Shown one piece after another: positions 1 through 12,985 of a stretch of DNA of 64,000 nucleotides. Position numbers and translations under genes: made by a program. The stretch comes from Diabrotica undecimpunctata (Eukaryota > Arthropoda > Insecta > Coleoptera > Chrysomelidae): the NCBI RefSeq assembly GCF_040954645.1, contig NC_092804.1, positions 144,655,108-144,719,107 on the forward strand, written 5' to 3'. A model generated the notes under the pieces. That model was not told the origin of the DNA. It searched no databases and worked only from the letters and a program-made list of their open reading frames with translations. The first letter of the stretch is position 1. The number at the start of each line of letters is the position of its first letter.

Positions 1-1010
1 TATCGGAATAGAAGACAAGGATATTCGGGTCATTCAAAATTTGTACTGGAGTCAAACTGCTCTCGTAAAAATTGGAGATAACTACACCGATGAAATCTCC
101 ATACAACGAGGAGTCAGACAAGGTTGCATTTTGTCGCCAACATTATTCAATGTTTACTCGGACCAGTTATTTAAAAAGGCACTTGAGAGAAAACCATATG
201 GAATAAAAATCAACGGGGAACTACTTAATGTGATTAGATATGTAGACGATACAGTAATTCTGTCAGATAATATTGAAGGTCTTCAAATTCTGCTTGATCG
301 TATTCACGAAGTAGGAGAGGAAATGGGCATTAAAATAAACTCAAAAAAACCAAATTTTTAGTGTTTAGTCGTGACCCACATCCCGATGCAAAGATTCAAT
401 GAAACGGAATCCAAGTTGAGAAAGTTCACAAAATGACATATTTGGGAACGTGATAACGGACCAACTAGATCCTGACATAGAAATAAAACGTAAAATAGCA
501 ATGACTGAGACTACTTTTATAAAAATGAAGTAATTTCTTTGCAATAATCATCTCAGTTTAGAAATAAGACAAACCGTGGTTAAGTGCTATATTTGGTCCC
601 TACTTTTATATAGTGCAGAAGTGTGGACGCTAAAAGTATGGATTATGAACAAAATTGAAGCATTGGAAATGTGGGCTTGGACAGCAAGGAAAACTAATGA
701 AGAAGTACTAAGGAGCCTCAATAAAGATAGAGAACTGCTAAAGACTGTTAAACGTCGAAAAATGTCTTATCTGGGACATATAGTAAGGGGAAGTCGATAT
801 AAAATATTACAACTGATCCTTAAAGACAAAATAGAGGGCCATAGAGGTGTAGGAGGAAACGGGTTTCTTGGTTGGGGAACATTCGTGAATGGACTCGGAT
901 ATCAAATGCGGGACAATTATTCCATATTGCTGAAGATCGAGAAGCCTTCGCAATGGCGATCGCCAACGTTGGATAATTCTGATATGGCACGCGAAGAAGA
1001 AGATAAAATC
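1..1010 (+). mobile_element. non-LTR retrotransposon fragment, group A (RT and C-terminus, left end cut by window)
   Basis: An open frame from about 5 to 361 contains RQGCILSPTLFNVYSDQLF and the RT catalytic box RYVDDTVILS. After a frameshifted stretch, 576-1010 carries the C-terminal region (IWSLLLYSAEVWTL.., KMSYLGHIVRGSRYKILQLI). The 3' end is the gaagaagaag tail near 993. Several frame breaks make it non-functional. The same group recurs at 22.8-23.2 kb and 60.4-61.8 kb. Confidence 0.82.
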
Positions 1011-1039
1011 AGTTCTTAACAGATGTGCACACCATTTCA

Positions 1040-1232
1040 GCAAATATCTAAATATAAACGATATTAAAGGGGGTTACAACATAGACAATCAACAAAATCT
1101 ACAACGTCAACTACACAGTGAAGACCCAACAAGAGAAGAAGTGTCAAATGATATCCTAAAACTCAATACAGTCCTAAAATATACTAAAGCCCTAGGAATC
1201 GATGAAATCTGTTCGGAAATGTATAAAAATCT
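1040..1232 (+). mobile_element. non-LTR fragment (endonuclease-RT linker)
   Basis: One frame reads ..EDPTREEVSNDILKLNTVLK.. KALGIDEICSEMYKN, the pattern just before the RT domain of endonuclease-RT elements (..GIDGIPAELYKN). It is short and unfinished, and joins directly to the 3' tail of the fragment before it. Confidence 0.55.
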
Positions 1233-1401
1233 TATTTTTTTTTCTCTATTGTCGCAAAAAGTAGAGGAGGAATATTGTACATTTTTGTAAATTTAAAATT
1301 ATCTGTAGTAAAGTGTTGTCGGTCGGGTTTTGAAATACTCTAACTATAATTAAACTCCGCAACATATACCGGAAAAATATTATTTGGTTGCCCTAGTAGA
1401 A

Positions 1402-2817
1402 CTACTACTACTAAGGATTTCCACAGTTTTCACTGTCTTCCTTCACTCAACCGTTTTCTCCAATTTTCCCTGTCATTCCAGTCTCCATCTCGCAGTGTTC
1501 TTTTCTCCATAGCCTCGTCGATTTCATCTCTGAATGACCTTCGGGGTCTTCCTCTCTTTCTTCTTCCAATCGGGCTCCATTCTGTGATTTTGTTTATCCA
1601 GCGTCCTCTGTCCGCTCTTCTGACGTGGCCGTACCAGGATAGTCTCTTCTCCTCTATATAGTCGATTATGTCTGATTGCACTCCCATTCTCCGCTTAATC
1701 TCTGCGTTTTCAATTCTGTCTCTTGTTTATTGTCCAGTTTTCGGACCCATATGTCAGGATACTTCTTGTCAGGGTGTTATATATTCTCTTTTTTGTCTTT
1801 ATCGTAATGTTCTTATCCCACAACACTGAGTTTAGTTGTCTTATACAGTTTCTTGTTTGTCTCAGTCTGTTGTTTATATCTTCTTCTGTTGTTCCCTGGT
1901 TCGATATTATGGTTCCTAAATACTTGAATTTATCTGTTCCATTTATTTGTCTTCCCTCGTCTATCTCTAGGTTTCTCATATCCTTGTTTTCTGTTGTTAG
2001 GTATTCGGTTTTCTCTAAGTTTATTTCCATTCCGTTGTTTTTATATCCTTCTTCTAGTTTTCTTAGCATAAAGCTGAGATCTTCTTCATCTTGTGCGATG
2101 ACTACTTGATCGTCGGCAAAACTTAAGGTGTATAGGTATTCGTCTCTTACTGGTATGCCCATTCCTTCGCACTTTCTCCTCCATGGTTTGAGTGTCTTTT
2201 CCAAGAATATTTTAAACAGAGTAGGGGACGTAGCACAGCCTTGTAGAAGTCCTTTTGTCGTCTTAAATGGATTGTAGGCTTTATTTCCACATTTAATAGC
2301 TACTTTGTTTTCTTTGTATAGTGCTTTAACTGCTTTTATTAGTGTTTGTCGGATTCCGAGATCATTCATTGCTTCCCATAATTTGACTCTAGGTATTGAG
2401 TCATATGCTTTCTTTAGATCAACAAAGGCCAGATGGACCGGTCTACCTTTTGCCATTTTCTTCTCTATCAGTTGTTCTAATGTGTACGTATGATCTAGGC
2501 ATGATTTTCCTACTGTGAACCCTGCTTGGTCTTCTCCAATTTTTCCTATTATTTCAGTTTCTAGTTTTTCTTTAATAATTTTCCCGTAAAGTCTACCTAC
2601 CGACGATATTATACTAATTCCTCTATAGTTTTCACATTTTTTCCTGTTTCCTTTCTTATGTATGGATGTGATGTATGCTTGTGTCCATTCCGCAGGTATT
2701 TCTTCTCCATTTAGTCCTCTTTCGAACATTCTATGTAGCATGCGGAATAACTTTTCCGTTCCGTTTTTAATTAGTTCGTTTGGTATTCCACTAAGGTAAG
2801 GTATTCCACTTTGGTAC
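1402..2817 (-). mobile_element. 5'-truncated non-LTR retrotransposon, group F, with 13-bp TSD
   Basis: A minus-strand frame of about 370 codons carries RT motifs in order: NYRGISIISSVGRLYGKIIK, DLKKAYDSIP, GLLQGCATSPTLFKIF and the catalytic box SFADDQVV, then ..RSILTYGSENWTI. A second frame (1430-1687) continues with the C-terminal KRLSWYGHVRRADRGRW and GRRKRGRPRRSFRDE. The direct repeat tgccctagtagaa at 1389-1401 and 2818-2830 marks the insertion ends. The 3' tail is a short (TAG)n. The RT frame is long and only one break separates it from the C-terminus, so this copy is among the younger ones. Confidence 0.9.
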
Positions 2818-3086
2818 TGCCCTAGTAGAAACAAGTAGTTATTCAAGTGTTGGATAATTGCCTGACGTGTCCGAGTAAAAATTAATATGCAAACAATGTG
2901 GCAACAACATATCTATGTCTTTTTGGTGGGCGGACAATGTCATTGTAAAAGCAACGTTTGGCTTTCTCTAATTCAATATTGAAATGTTTATTCAATAAAT
3001 ATATACCTATTCATTCTTTCGATATTCACCTGATATGATTATATTAAATTCGTTTCAGTTTCATTAAAATTAAACATTGTTTTTAG

Positions 3087-3493
3087 ATGATCATCGCTGG
3101 GGCATTTTACCCCAATTTTTTTATAAGAGAAATAAATCCAAATGAAGTCGACGACAAGCAACATGTTAGAGCTGTTGGAGGTCGGGATCCATATCGTTCA
3201 GTTTATCTTACGGGAATGGATTCTGAACAGCCCGGTCCTCTTTACATTAGAGCTATTAAGAGTCTCTTCAAAAATGAAAATGATAGAAATACTAATATAT
3301 CAATAGGTTTTGACTCAAGCAATAAAATCTACGTTGAATTCAAAGTTTTGAGCCATATCCAAAATAGAATGGCTATTTCAATCAATGGTAGACAGATGGT
3401 GGCTGACACCATTCTTGGAAAAATTCCACGGGAAGTTTATGAAGCTATTAGGAAGAGGCAACTTCAGCACCCATTTCAGCTACACTTATTACC
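3087..3493 (+). CDS. spn-E: spn-E exon a (post-helicase segment)
   Basis: The exon is preceded by the acceptor tttttag and followed by gtaagt. It encodes MIIAGAFYPNFFIREINP.. and ends ..QHPFQLHLL plus two bases of a Pro codon. IAGAFYPN is a signature of the region after the helicase core in TDRD9/spn-E. The first ATG is internal to the protein: translation enters from an exon left of the window, in phase 0. Confidence 0.88.
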
Positions 3494-6400
3494 GTAAGTT
3501 TATCACGTCCTTAAAACATAATTTTAAAATAACCAATGTTTTCATAGAATTTCTCAATATAAAAATAAAAATTTTTCAAAAAAAATTGCCAAAAATCTGA
3601 AAGATTTAAAATCTGAGAGATTTTAGGCAATTTATGTGGAAGTGTGTTTGGAGATAAATTTTTCCTGGCGAACATACCTATACAATAATCATTTGAGGGT
3701 CACAAGGATTTTCCCTGAAAAGATCTCATGTTTATTGACATAAAGATGGATTGAAAAAAATAGGGAACTACTATCTTTCAAAAGACGTCTTTAAAATTGT
3801 GCCAGACATGAAAAAGTAAACAGCGGAAAATTGTATTTGTTTCGTTCTTGGAAATAACAGGACTGTCAATCTTGATTGGTACCCCATCATTTGTCTGTTA
3901 GAATCATTCAAAGAATTGAGGAAATCAACCGTGTAAAGTATCTCAGCTCGTACAATGAGAGTTTACAAAAGTTATTTCTTTGATCTCTTTTTATTGTCAT
4001 AAATGTCGACAAATAAATTGTCAGATCAATGTTAAGAAGTAGTTGATGCGGTTGGAACATATCTTTAGTTATCTAATTTGTTTCATCGTCTGCAGTAGAA
4101 AAGCGCTTTCAAATTGTGCTCTTACTTTCTTATGATGTATGTGCTTATACTCGGTTCGTTATTCCCAGTCCGAACTGTCTAGTGAATTTAGTAATTATTT
4201 TTTTGAGAAGTTAGTTACTTTTTGACAGACTAAAAGTGGCTGTAAATTACTATACAACCAAGCACACATACTCATAGCCAATATTAATAGTAAACAAACT
4301 AAATAGTAAATAAGATAGAACTTTGCGAATTACCGACAATCAATATTTATTTATCTGCACCATATAATAAATAGTTATGTTAAATTATAACAACTAAAAT
4401 ATATTTTTTAAATATACACTACTCAAAATTTGATGGGTTTAGTATACACTTCCACTATTTAGAATAATTCTTCTTTTTTTAAAGAAAGAAGTCTGCAAAA
4501 GCAGGATACTTGAGCTATTAATACTGAGAAGTAGGAATTGTTGTGTTGTAGGTTTCCGACAATGAATCTGTCAAAATATGCCCGAGCTAAGCGAATGGAG
4601 TATAGAAAGCCTCACATGTTGGGGGCCTTTTGCGTGTCCAGATATTTTACTTGTTACATGTTAAAAGCTGAAATTAAGACTTTACAGGAGAGTGTCACAT
4701 ATGAATGGCATTTAGCTTTTGCGTCGCGATTGGTTTTGTACATATTTTGAATAATTAGGATGTCAAAGTTTCCAGTAGGATGTCAGGTGGGGCCAGATGC
4801 CAATTCAATGTCTGAATATTTACTTCACCTAAATATTCAGTAAGGACTCACGATACGTTAGGCCTGGCGTTATCATACATTAAGACGAAATTAATTCCTA
4901 TATAAGGTGCGAAATGAACACCGTGGTCAGACAAAATTTGTGTAATGTACCTACTTTCCGCTATTAACAAAGCCTCCACGTAAATACACCAAATACGCTC
5001 TTGCTGTCAAGGAAATTCACAGGGTTTGTAAGACCCAAACTCAAATACCAGAAACGAATGCGTTAATCCGTTCACGAGAAAATCAACTATGAAAATGAGC
5101 ATAATTTTTGGAGGTGCAAATTTTTCGTCAAAGTGCAACCGGGTGTGCCAAAAGAAGCTAGAAGGTCGAATATTTCGTAAAATTTACTTTGGATCGAACA
5201 TAATATTAAACTTTGAAATCTTAAATACAAACCCTCTTGTTAAATGCAGATTCAGATTCTACGTAAAAAACCGTATTCAGTACTATAAAAATTACTTTGC
5301 ATACTTCTGATCTGTATTTGTTTTTCTACGATTACAGCGCCATCTATCGTGGCTGGATAAAAGTCAGATAAAGCTTGTTTTTATTCACGTTGAATCCGTC
5401 TCTGCAATAAGAAAATAATATTTTATTTAAGATTTCAAACTCCCCCCAAAGAAGTGACAATTTTAAAAAATATCCCTAATAAAAATCACTTATTTTTCAT
5501 AATAAATCCAAATCTGTAATAAAAAATGGAGGTTCCCATTTAAAATTTCAAAGTTAGCCCTCGCCCCACCATGGTATGGGAGTGGGGGTCGTGTTTGATG
5601 TCATTCGATAGATTTTTGAAAAATAATAAACACGTGTTTTTTGGTTTTTGGTTAACTTATTTTTTCCCAGTGAGTGGGTTATAGTGTATTTTTATGTATG
5701 AGAGAGTAATAAAACAATAAATTATGTATGCAAATCCCTAAACTGTTGATACGGGTGACTCAATGAAAAATAGATATTTGTCAACAAGTTTACAGAAGTA
5801 TATAGGAAAACAATTTTAAATTGAGTATGACCACCAGGTATAAAGGTTGGAGCAGAATAGAATACAATAGTTGTGAGGGTTACTAATCCCTAAATAAGGT
5901 TGCCAGTGTCGGAGTGATGGAGGTTAACAGGTACTAATGAATTTGCAAGAAATGTAAGATGTTTATTTTATTGGTTATATATAACCAATAAAAGTTTAAT
6001 AAGTACCTACCTATTTGCAAAATAAAGTTTAATTCTTTAGATAAAATAAAACGTTTTATTTTATCTGAAATGAGTGCATTCCACGAAGTAAGGGTTTCAA
6101 CAATCAAACATTTAATTCTTTAATTCCAGGAATCTACGACAGTAATTGACTAGATAATTACCTTCTAAACTTATTCCACAGAAAATGTGATAGTGGGTTT
6201 TTCCATTTTGTAGGAAGGTCCAAGTGGCGTATTCAAAATTATTAACAGTTCACTAAAAGTAGGTACTTCAGTTGCAAGGTGCAGTTTATTGTGTATACTA
6301 GTGTTATGGAAAATTTGGAAGTGCCGTGTAAACGCCGAAAAATTGGTCCTCTAACAATTAATGAAAAAACATTAATATTTAATTGTTTTAAATCATTTAC

Positions 6401-8607
6401 AGACAAACGTTTATGTGAAAGTGTTGATGAGACCGTTGAGTTAGTTAGCAGTATACTTGGTGTTGGGAAATCTACGATTTACAGAGTTATTAAAGAAGAG
6501 AAATGTGGTAGTTTTCAAATGCAACGTAATGCTCCAGGAAAACCAAAATTTCAAATAGAATATCATTTTAAAGAAGGACTTCGACGGAAAGTGCATGAAT
6601 TCTTCTTTAGACAAGAATTTCCAACATTGGATAAAGTTCTTGTCTCAGTTCGAGATGATAAGGATTACCCAGAAATGAGTCGAAGTACGTTATGGAAACT
6701 TTTAAAAGAAATAGGCTTCCGCTGGAAAAAGAATTCCAGAAAGTCTATTTTATTAGAAAGAAGCGATATTGTCATATGGAGAAGACATTTTCTAAGAACC
6801 ATAAAGGAAATGAGAAACCAAAAAAGAAAAATATTTTATCTTGATGAAACATGGATCAACGAGGGTCATACACCAAATAAATTTTGGCAGGATGAAACTG
6901 TTACAAGTCAAAGGCACGCTTTTGTAAATAACTTATCTACTGGTTTAAACCCACCATCAGTAAAGGGACGCAGGCTGATAATAGTACACATTGGCAGTTC
7001 AGACGGTTTTGTTGAAGGTGGTTTATTAACTTTTGAATCAACTCGTACCGGTGACTACCATGAAGACATGAACGCTGATGTCTTTCAAGAATGGTTCGAA
7101 CAAATGATAGATCTTCTTCCTAAGAACTGTGTAATAGTAATGGATAATGCAAGTTATCACTCCAGACTTATAGAAGGACTGCCCACAACCAAGTGGTTAA
7201 AAAAAGACTTGCAGAATTGGCTGAGTTCAAAAAATATTACGTACCATCCCGGATCTATAAGAAAGGAACTTTATTCGTTGTGTGCCCTTCATAAAGAAAA
7301 ATTTAAAAAATACGAAATTGGTGAAATTGCCAAAAATCGTGGAATGACAGTACTTAGATCCCCACCATATCATTGTGAATTAAACCCGATTGAACTGGTA
7401 TGGGCACAGATAAAGAGTGAAGTTTCAAGAAAAAATACCACTTTTAAAATTCATGATGTTAAACAGTTGTTTTTGGAGGCCGTAAATAATGTAAAACCTG
7501 AAAACTGGGAAAAGGCAGTAAATCACACTGTTAAAGAAGAGGAAAAAATGTGGAAGCTGGACAATATTACTGATAAAATGATCGAGCCAGTTATTATAAA
7601 TCTTGGTTCTGAAAGTTCATCTTCTGAATCTGATTTGGATTTGTAACAAGTAGCTGTAAGTTTTATATTAATATTTTTATTCATCTATTTAACATACCTT
7701 AGACGGTTTTAAAAACTCTTTTTCTCTTTTGTAATTTTTAAAAATTAAAAAAAATGTGAATTTTTTAAAACCCTTTTTAATGTAGGCCAGTCAGTTCTAA
7801 TATAGTGTGTGATAAAAGAGGTCACTTTTGTTTACATACACATAACACTTTATAACACTGAAATAATTCATTTATTTTTTACAATTATTCAAAGTAATTT
7901 TTCAATTAATCTTGAGCACGCCCATGGAGTGGTCGGAGCTACCAGTTAAAATTATGCTAATTACTCTCTCGTTCATAAAAATAAACTATAGTGGGTTCCC
8001 ATTTATGATTTTAAAGTTGCTACCCATCCTGGTTTGATTCATCATTTAAATTAATAACAGATGTTATGTTACCGGCATCAAGTATGTTATCTCTAAATAG
8101 TCATTAATAATAATTTTGGCATATCTGACATATTTGGCATATCCAATAATAACTTTTTATTATTGGATTTATCATGTAATATATCTATATTGGACAAGTA
8201 TTTATTTTGATCTTATAAACTTTTGTAACAATTAATATTATCTCCAGTTATTAGTTAAAATTCGTTTTCTTAATAAAATATATTTTTAGCATAAAAGAAG
8301 CTTGGAAATATGCCGAAGAAAGGGGACATGAACGAAAAAGTACACTTCAGAAACTTGAAGATACACCCATGCCCTCAACTTCTGCGGCTAGAAACTGTTT
8401 TAGTTTAGAATCGCATTCTCCAATTCCTGGACTTGACGTCGAATGGATTACTCTAAAAATTACAGAGGTAATATAAAATAATAAGTTTCTTCATATGCAA
8501 AAAAGATTTGTTTATTTTCTAAGCATTGTATGTAGAGTACAAAAGACTGCATATATTCTCATACAGCAATGGCTAAATAGTGTACGTAGCTGAGCTTGTC
8601 GATTCTT

Positions 8608-8677
<70 letters not shown>

Positions 8678-11600
8678 CAAGGTTCTTACAGCCTCTGCCG
8701 TCTCTCGCATTTCGACCGCCATCGTTTTCCGTCCATCCATTCGTCTTCTCTGCTGGCTCTATCTCTCATTATGTGTCGTACATTTTTTTCCCAGGCAACT
8801 GAAGACCTTCCCCTTCTTATTTGTTGTGGTATGTAATTTAGAGCTTCCTTTGGCCATATATCTTCATTCATTCGCTTCACGTGACCATACCACACTAGTT
8901 GTCTCGTTTCAATTCTGTCTACACTGGAATATATACTATTTGTCCTCCTTCTAATATCTTCATTCCTGATATGATCTTTTTTGAATACACCACACGCTCT
9001 CCTTAGAAAATCCATTTCTACTACTTCTATTCTTTTTCTATCATTTTTCGTGATCTGTCAAACTTCTGTCCCATAAGTCATAATAGGCTCTACCAAGGTT
9101 CGATAGATTGTCAATTTCGTTTCTTGTCTAATATCTTTAGACTATAGTAGAGAGTTTAGAATGTTAACCGCTTTTTCTCCCTGCTGCGTTCTGTTTTCGA
9201 TGTCTCTTTTGGTAGTGCCTTCTTTAGATATTATTCTTTAGATTCTTCAAATAAACGCCTAAATTAACTGGAAGCTGAAAACTTTACACGCCAATAGACA
9301 TATCAAAGTTTAGAGAACTCTCTGAAATTTTCCACTAATACTTGTGAAGAGAATAATTTGCATTCTGCCTTATTATTACATGTAAGGTAATGATTTTCTA
9401 CACCAAATTGTAGCCGTTGATGAGTTTTAATGTTGTTTGATTAACTTCGAGTTGCGAGTACAAGGTTGCGTTGGTCTTGGATTTTAAAGAACTTGATTAT
9501 AGTTTTGTTACTTTTCTTCTTACATCTCTTAATTTTGTTTTCTACCTAATCCCCCAATTTATTTTGTTTTATATTTGAAATTAATTTGCCTTTTCATATC
9601 TCTTTGTGTTTTCTTTATTCTATCAACATTTAATAAAACTTTGTAAAAATCCATATTTGTGACCCATAACTTAAGTTATCTGGGACTGCATATCTATATA
9701 TACTATACTCTTTAAACAAACTTTTATTTCTAGGTATTGTGGATAAAATAGCACATCAAAAGCATGTTATTGCCCTTATGAATTAAAAACCAAATATTAT
9801 GGCGCTGGAGGACAAACTAGTCAAACATTTCGCGTTTGAAGTGGTATCAACAGAACGATGTAACTATTATTTCCGTGTCGCCACCTCTTCAGTCGTTCGG
9901 GCTGATACAAATTCAAACTCGGAAGGTCCATCTAATGTCTCCAAAATATTTCCTACTTCAATACCGATTTAATAAAATCGTTTTCTATTCCTGTGGTCTA
10001 TCGAAATGCACATTTCGTTAGCTTTAGCTGTTTGGTTTTTAAATTTTTGGTATTTGTTCTATTATCTGATATATGATTCTAATAGTGATGTCTTGATTTA
10101 TAATCGTCTTTGTGTTATCTTTAACTCATTTTAAGGTCTATACGTGTAGCTGCTTTTTCTACTTCTTTAATCATTACATGTAATTTGTCCCTATACCTTC
10201 ATATTAAACAGTTTTGATGCTCACCTCTAAAAAGTATTCATCATTGCCATCAATAAGTAAATAATAATTTGTATTAATTGATGTTTAACTAATGTATTAC
10301 TGAATGTTACAGTGTTTTTGTCATAAAATATTTCATATTCCCATTATTATCAATAACTGCTTCTATTTTTGCCTTTTGAGCTTTCTGATATCTTTCTTTA
10401 ATAATTGTTTTCTTTTTACTTAAAAATAAGTACAAACTTCTGATATACAGTGTGACCCATTTAGATTGGAAACACCTCTATAAAATTTGAAGTTGTTAAC
10501 CGATTTTAATCAATTTTTTTTAATGTCATGTAATAAAAGGTCTATTGCGGGACAAAATATGAAATATTTAGTTTAATTTTCAGGGCATTCTACGATACTT
10601 TTTCTTCGTCGAAAATGGAGAATTTGTATTAGCGATTTTTTTATTAAAAAAATTTCTACTTCCCTGGATTTAGAGTGGCTTCAAGTAGCTATGACAAAAA
10701 TTTCATTAAAATATATTTATTAATAACGAAGTTATGACAACTTAAAATTTTAAAACTCACTAAGCTACGAGTCAAAAAATAACACCCTGTATCAACAGAT
10801 AACCATAAAACTAATTATTTTTCAAATAATTTTAATAATAAACCACTACTAAACAAAAAAATGTTTAAAATAGCATAAAAATTTAATGCAAGTAACGCAC
10901 TTACATTATTAACTTTACATGCTACAACTTAAATCTCAGTTGCAAGGACAACGATATTACCGTTTGACATTATTTGTGTCATACAAATTTCAGTGCTAGC
11001 ATAAATTTATGCATAATATCTGCAACAATATTTACTTCAAATTCTTTTAATAATATTTTGTGTCATGGCTGCAAGATTAAGTTTGAGAGAAAAAATTGAA
11101 ATTATACGTCTTTTGGGAGATTACGATGGAAGTGCCAGGGAAGTTTGTACAATATTTAATGGCAGACATGTGGATCGTCCTAATATTAGCTGCTGTACGG
11201 TAAACAAAATAAATACAATATTTAATGAATATGGTGCAGTATCAAAACTAATTTTAAAAAATAACCCGTTACAAAGAAGAAGAGGAAATGATCAAATCAT
11301 TTTAGATCATTTCAGAAATAACCCTAATGACAGTTTAAGGAATGCCGGCGAATGAGTATTCGGCGATGTCTTATGGTAAATAATATTAAACCTTTCAAAC
11401 CAAAATTCTTACACACGTTACAAGAAGGCGATGAAGCAAAACGTTTAGAATATTGTTTATGGGCCGAAGGGGAATATTTAAACAATATAAATTTTCTAAA
11501 AAACGTGTTGTTTACCGACGAAGCCACTTTCACTACAAATGAAGTAGTATCATCACAGAATTGTCGCTATTGGACCGAAGATAATCTCCATTGGGTAATA

Positions 11601-12920
11601 AGCTGTAAAAGTCAGTATTCTCAAAAAATCAATGTCTGGTGTGGTATACTGAACGAGCGAGTTATTGGTCCTTTCTTTTTTGAAGAAAACTTGAACTCAC
11701 AGAACTTTTTACAATTTTTAAACACCGACTTGTGGAATGCTATTAATGAGCTCCCAATTAATGAACGATTAAATTTGTATATTCAGTTAGATGGGTGTTC
11801 TGTTCATTACGCCAGAACCGTGAAGCAATGGCTAAATGAAAATTTTCCGGACCGTTGGATAGGCCGGGGTAGTCCGTTGATAGATTGGCCACCCAGATCT
11901 CACAATTTTAGACTTCTTTCTCTGGGGAGTTACCAAACAAATAGTTTACCAAACTCGTGCAAGAGACGTAAACGAACTTTGTGCAAGAATTCGACAGGCA
12001 TGTGCAGAAATGACTCCCCAACAACTAAGAAATGTAATTAGAAATATTCATAAACGCTATAACAAATGTAACCAATTAGATGGTGGATTGGTAGAGACAA
12101 CTAGGATTTAAACTAAAATTATGTTTCCATGTTTCTGTTAATACAGAGTGTTTTTTTTAACGTTAATACAGAGTGTTTTTTTCTTAGTGAGTTTTAAAAT
12201 TTTAAGTTGTCATAAGTTTGTTATTAATAAATATATCTTAATGAAATTTTTGTCATAGCTATTTGAAGCCACTCTAAATCCAGTGGCATAGAAATTTTTT
12301 TATTAAAAAAATCGCTAATACAAATTCCCCATTTTCGACGAAGAAAAAGTATCGCAGAATGCCCTGAAAATTTACCTAAATATTTCATATTTGGTCCCGC
12401 AATAGACCTTTTATTACATGACATTAAAAAAAATTTGGTTAAAATCGGTTAACAACTTCAAATTTTATAGAGGTGTTTCCAATCTAAATGGGCCACACTG
12501 TATAATGGTATGTTATTTTATTAAAAAATAATTATAATTTTATACCATTATACAACAGAAATTTTTTACTTCTTTGTAAGTTTTTTTAAACTATGGTATA
12601 CAGCCAATTACTGGGATTTTCCCCTTTTTGTTTTTTTTAACTTATTAATTTCAATGTATTTAACTGACTTTCCTTTTTTTAAGAAGTCGTTTTTTTCATA
12701 AGAATTCTGCTATCGCTAGTGTTACATTCTTTAATAATATTGTTAATATGGCGTTTATTTCATTTACATTTTTATTGTTAGGATTCAATTGTTACGCTTA
12801 TTACTGTAATTAAAATTTAAGAAAAATGTAGAATAGGAACCCTGTGTATTATATATGTACATATATGTTAAGTTCCCTAGAATATAAAAAATATGACGAT
12901 ATTGTATTCTACATATGACG

Positions 12921-12985
<65 letters not shown>

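Noticed and set aside
1723..2493. Plus-strand hydrophobic frames
   Set aside because: Antisense of the group F retrotransposon; membrane-like composition is a by-product.
3385..3600. Second frame over the end of spn-E exon a
   Set aside because: It overlaps the conserved frame in another phase and runs into the intron.
4538..4750. 70-codon frame near the Tc1 relic
   Set aside because: Apart from a weak resemblance at NLSKYARAKRM there is nothing transposase-like, and the recognisable transposase is on the other strand.
8580..8954. Open frame with a long Ile-Tyr repeat
   Set aside because: It is the translation of a (TA)n tract plus the reverse strand of a retrotransposon fragment.
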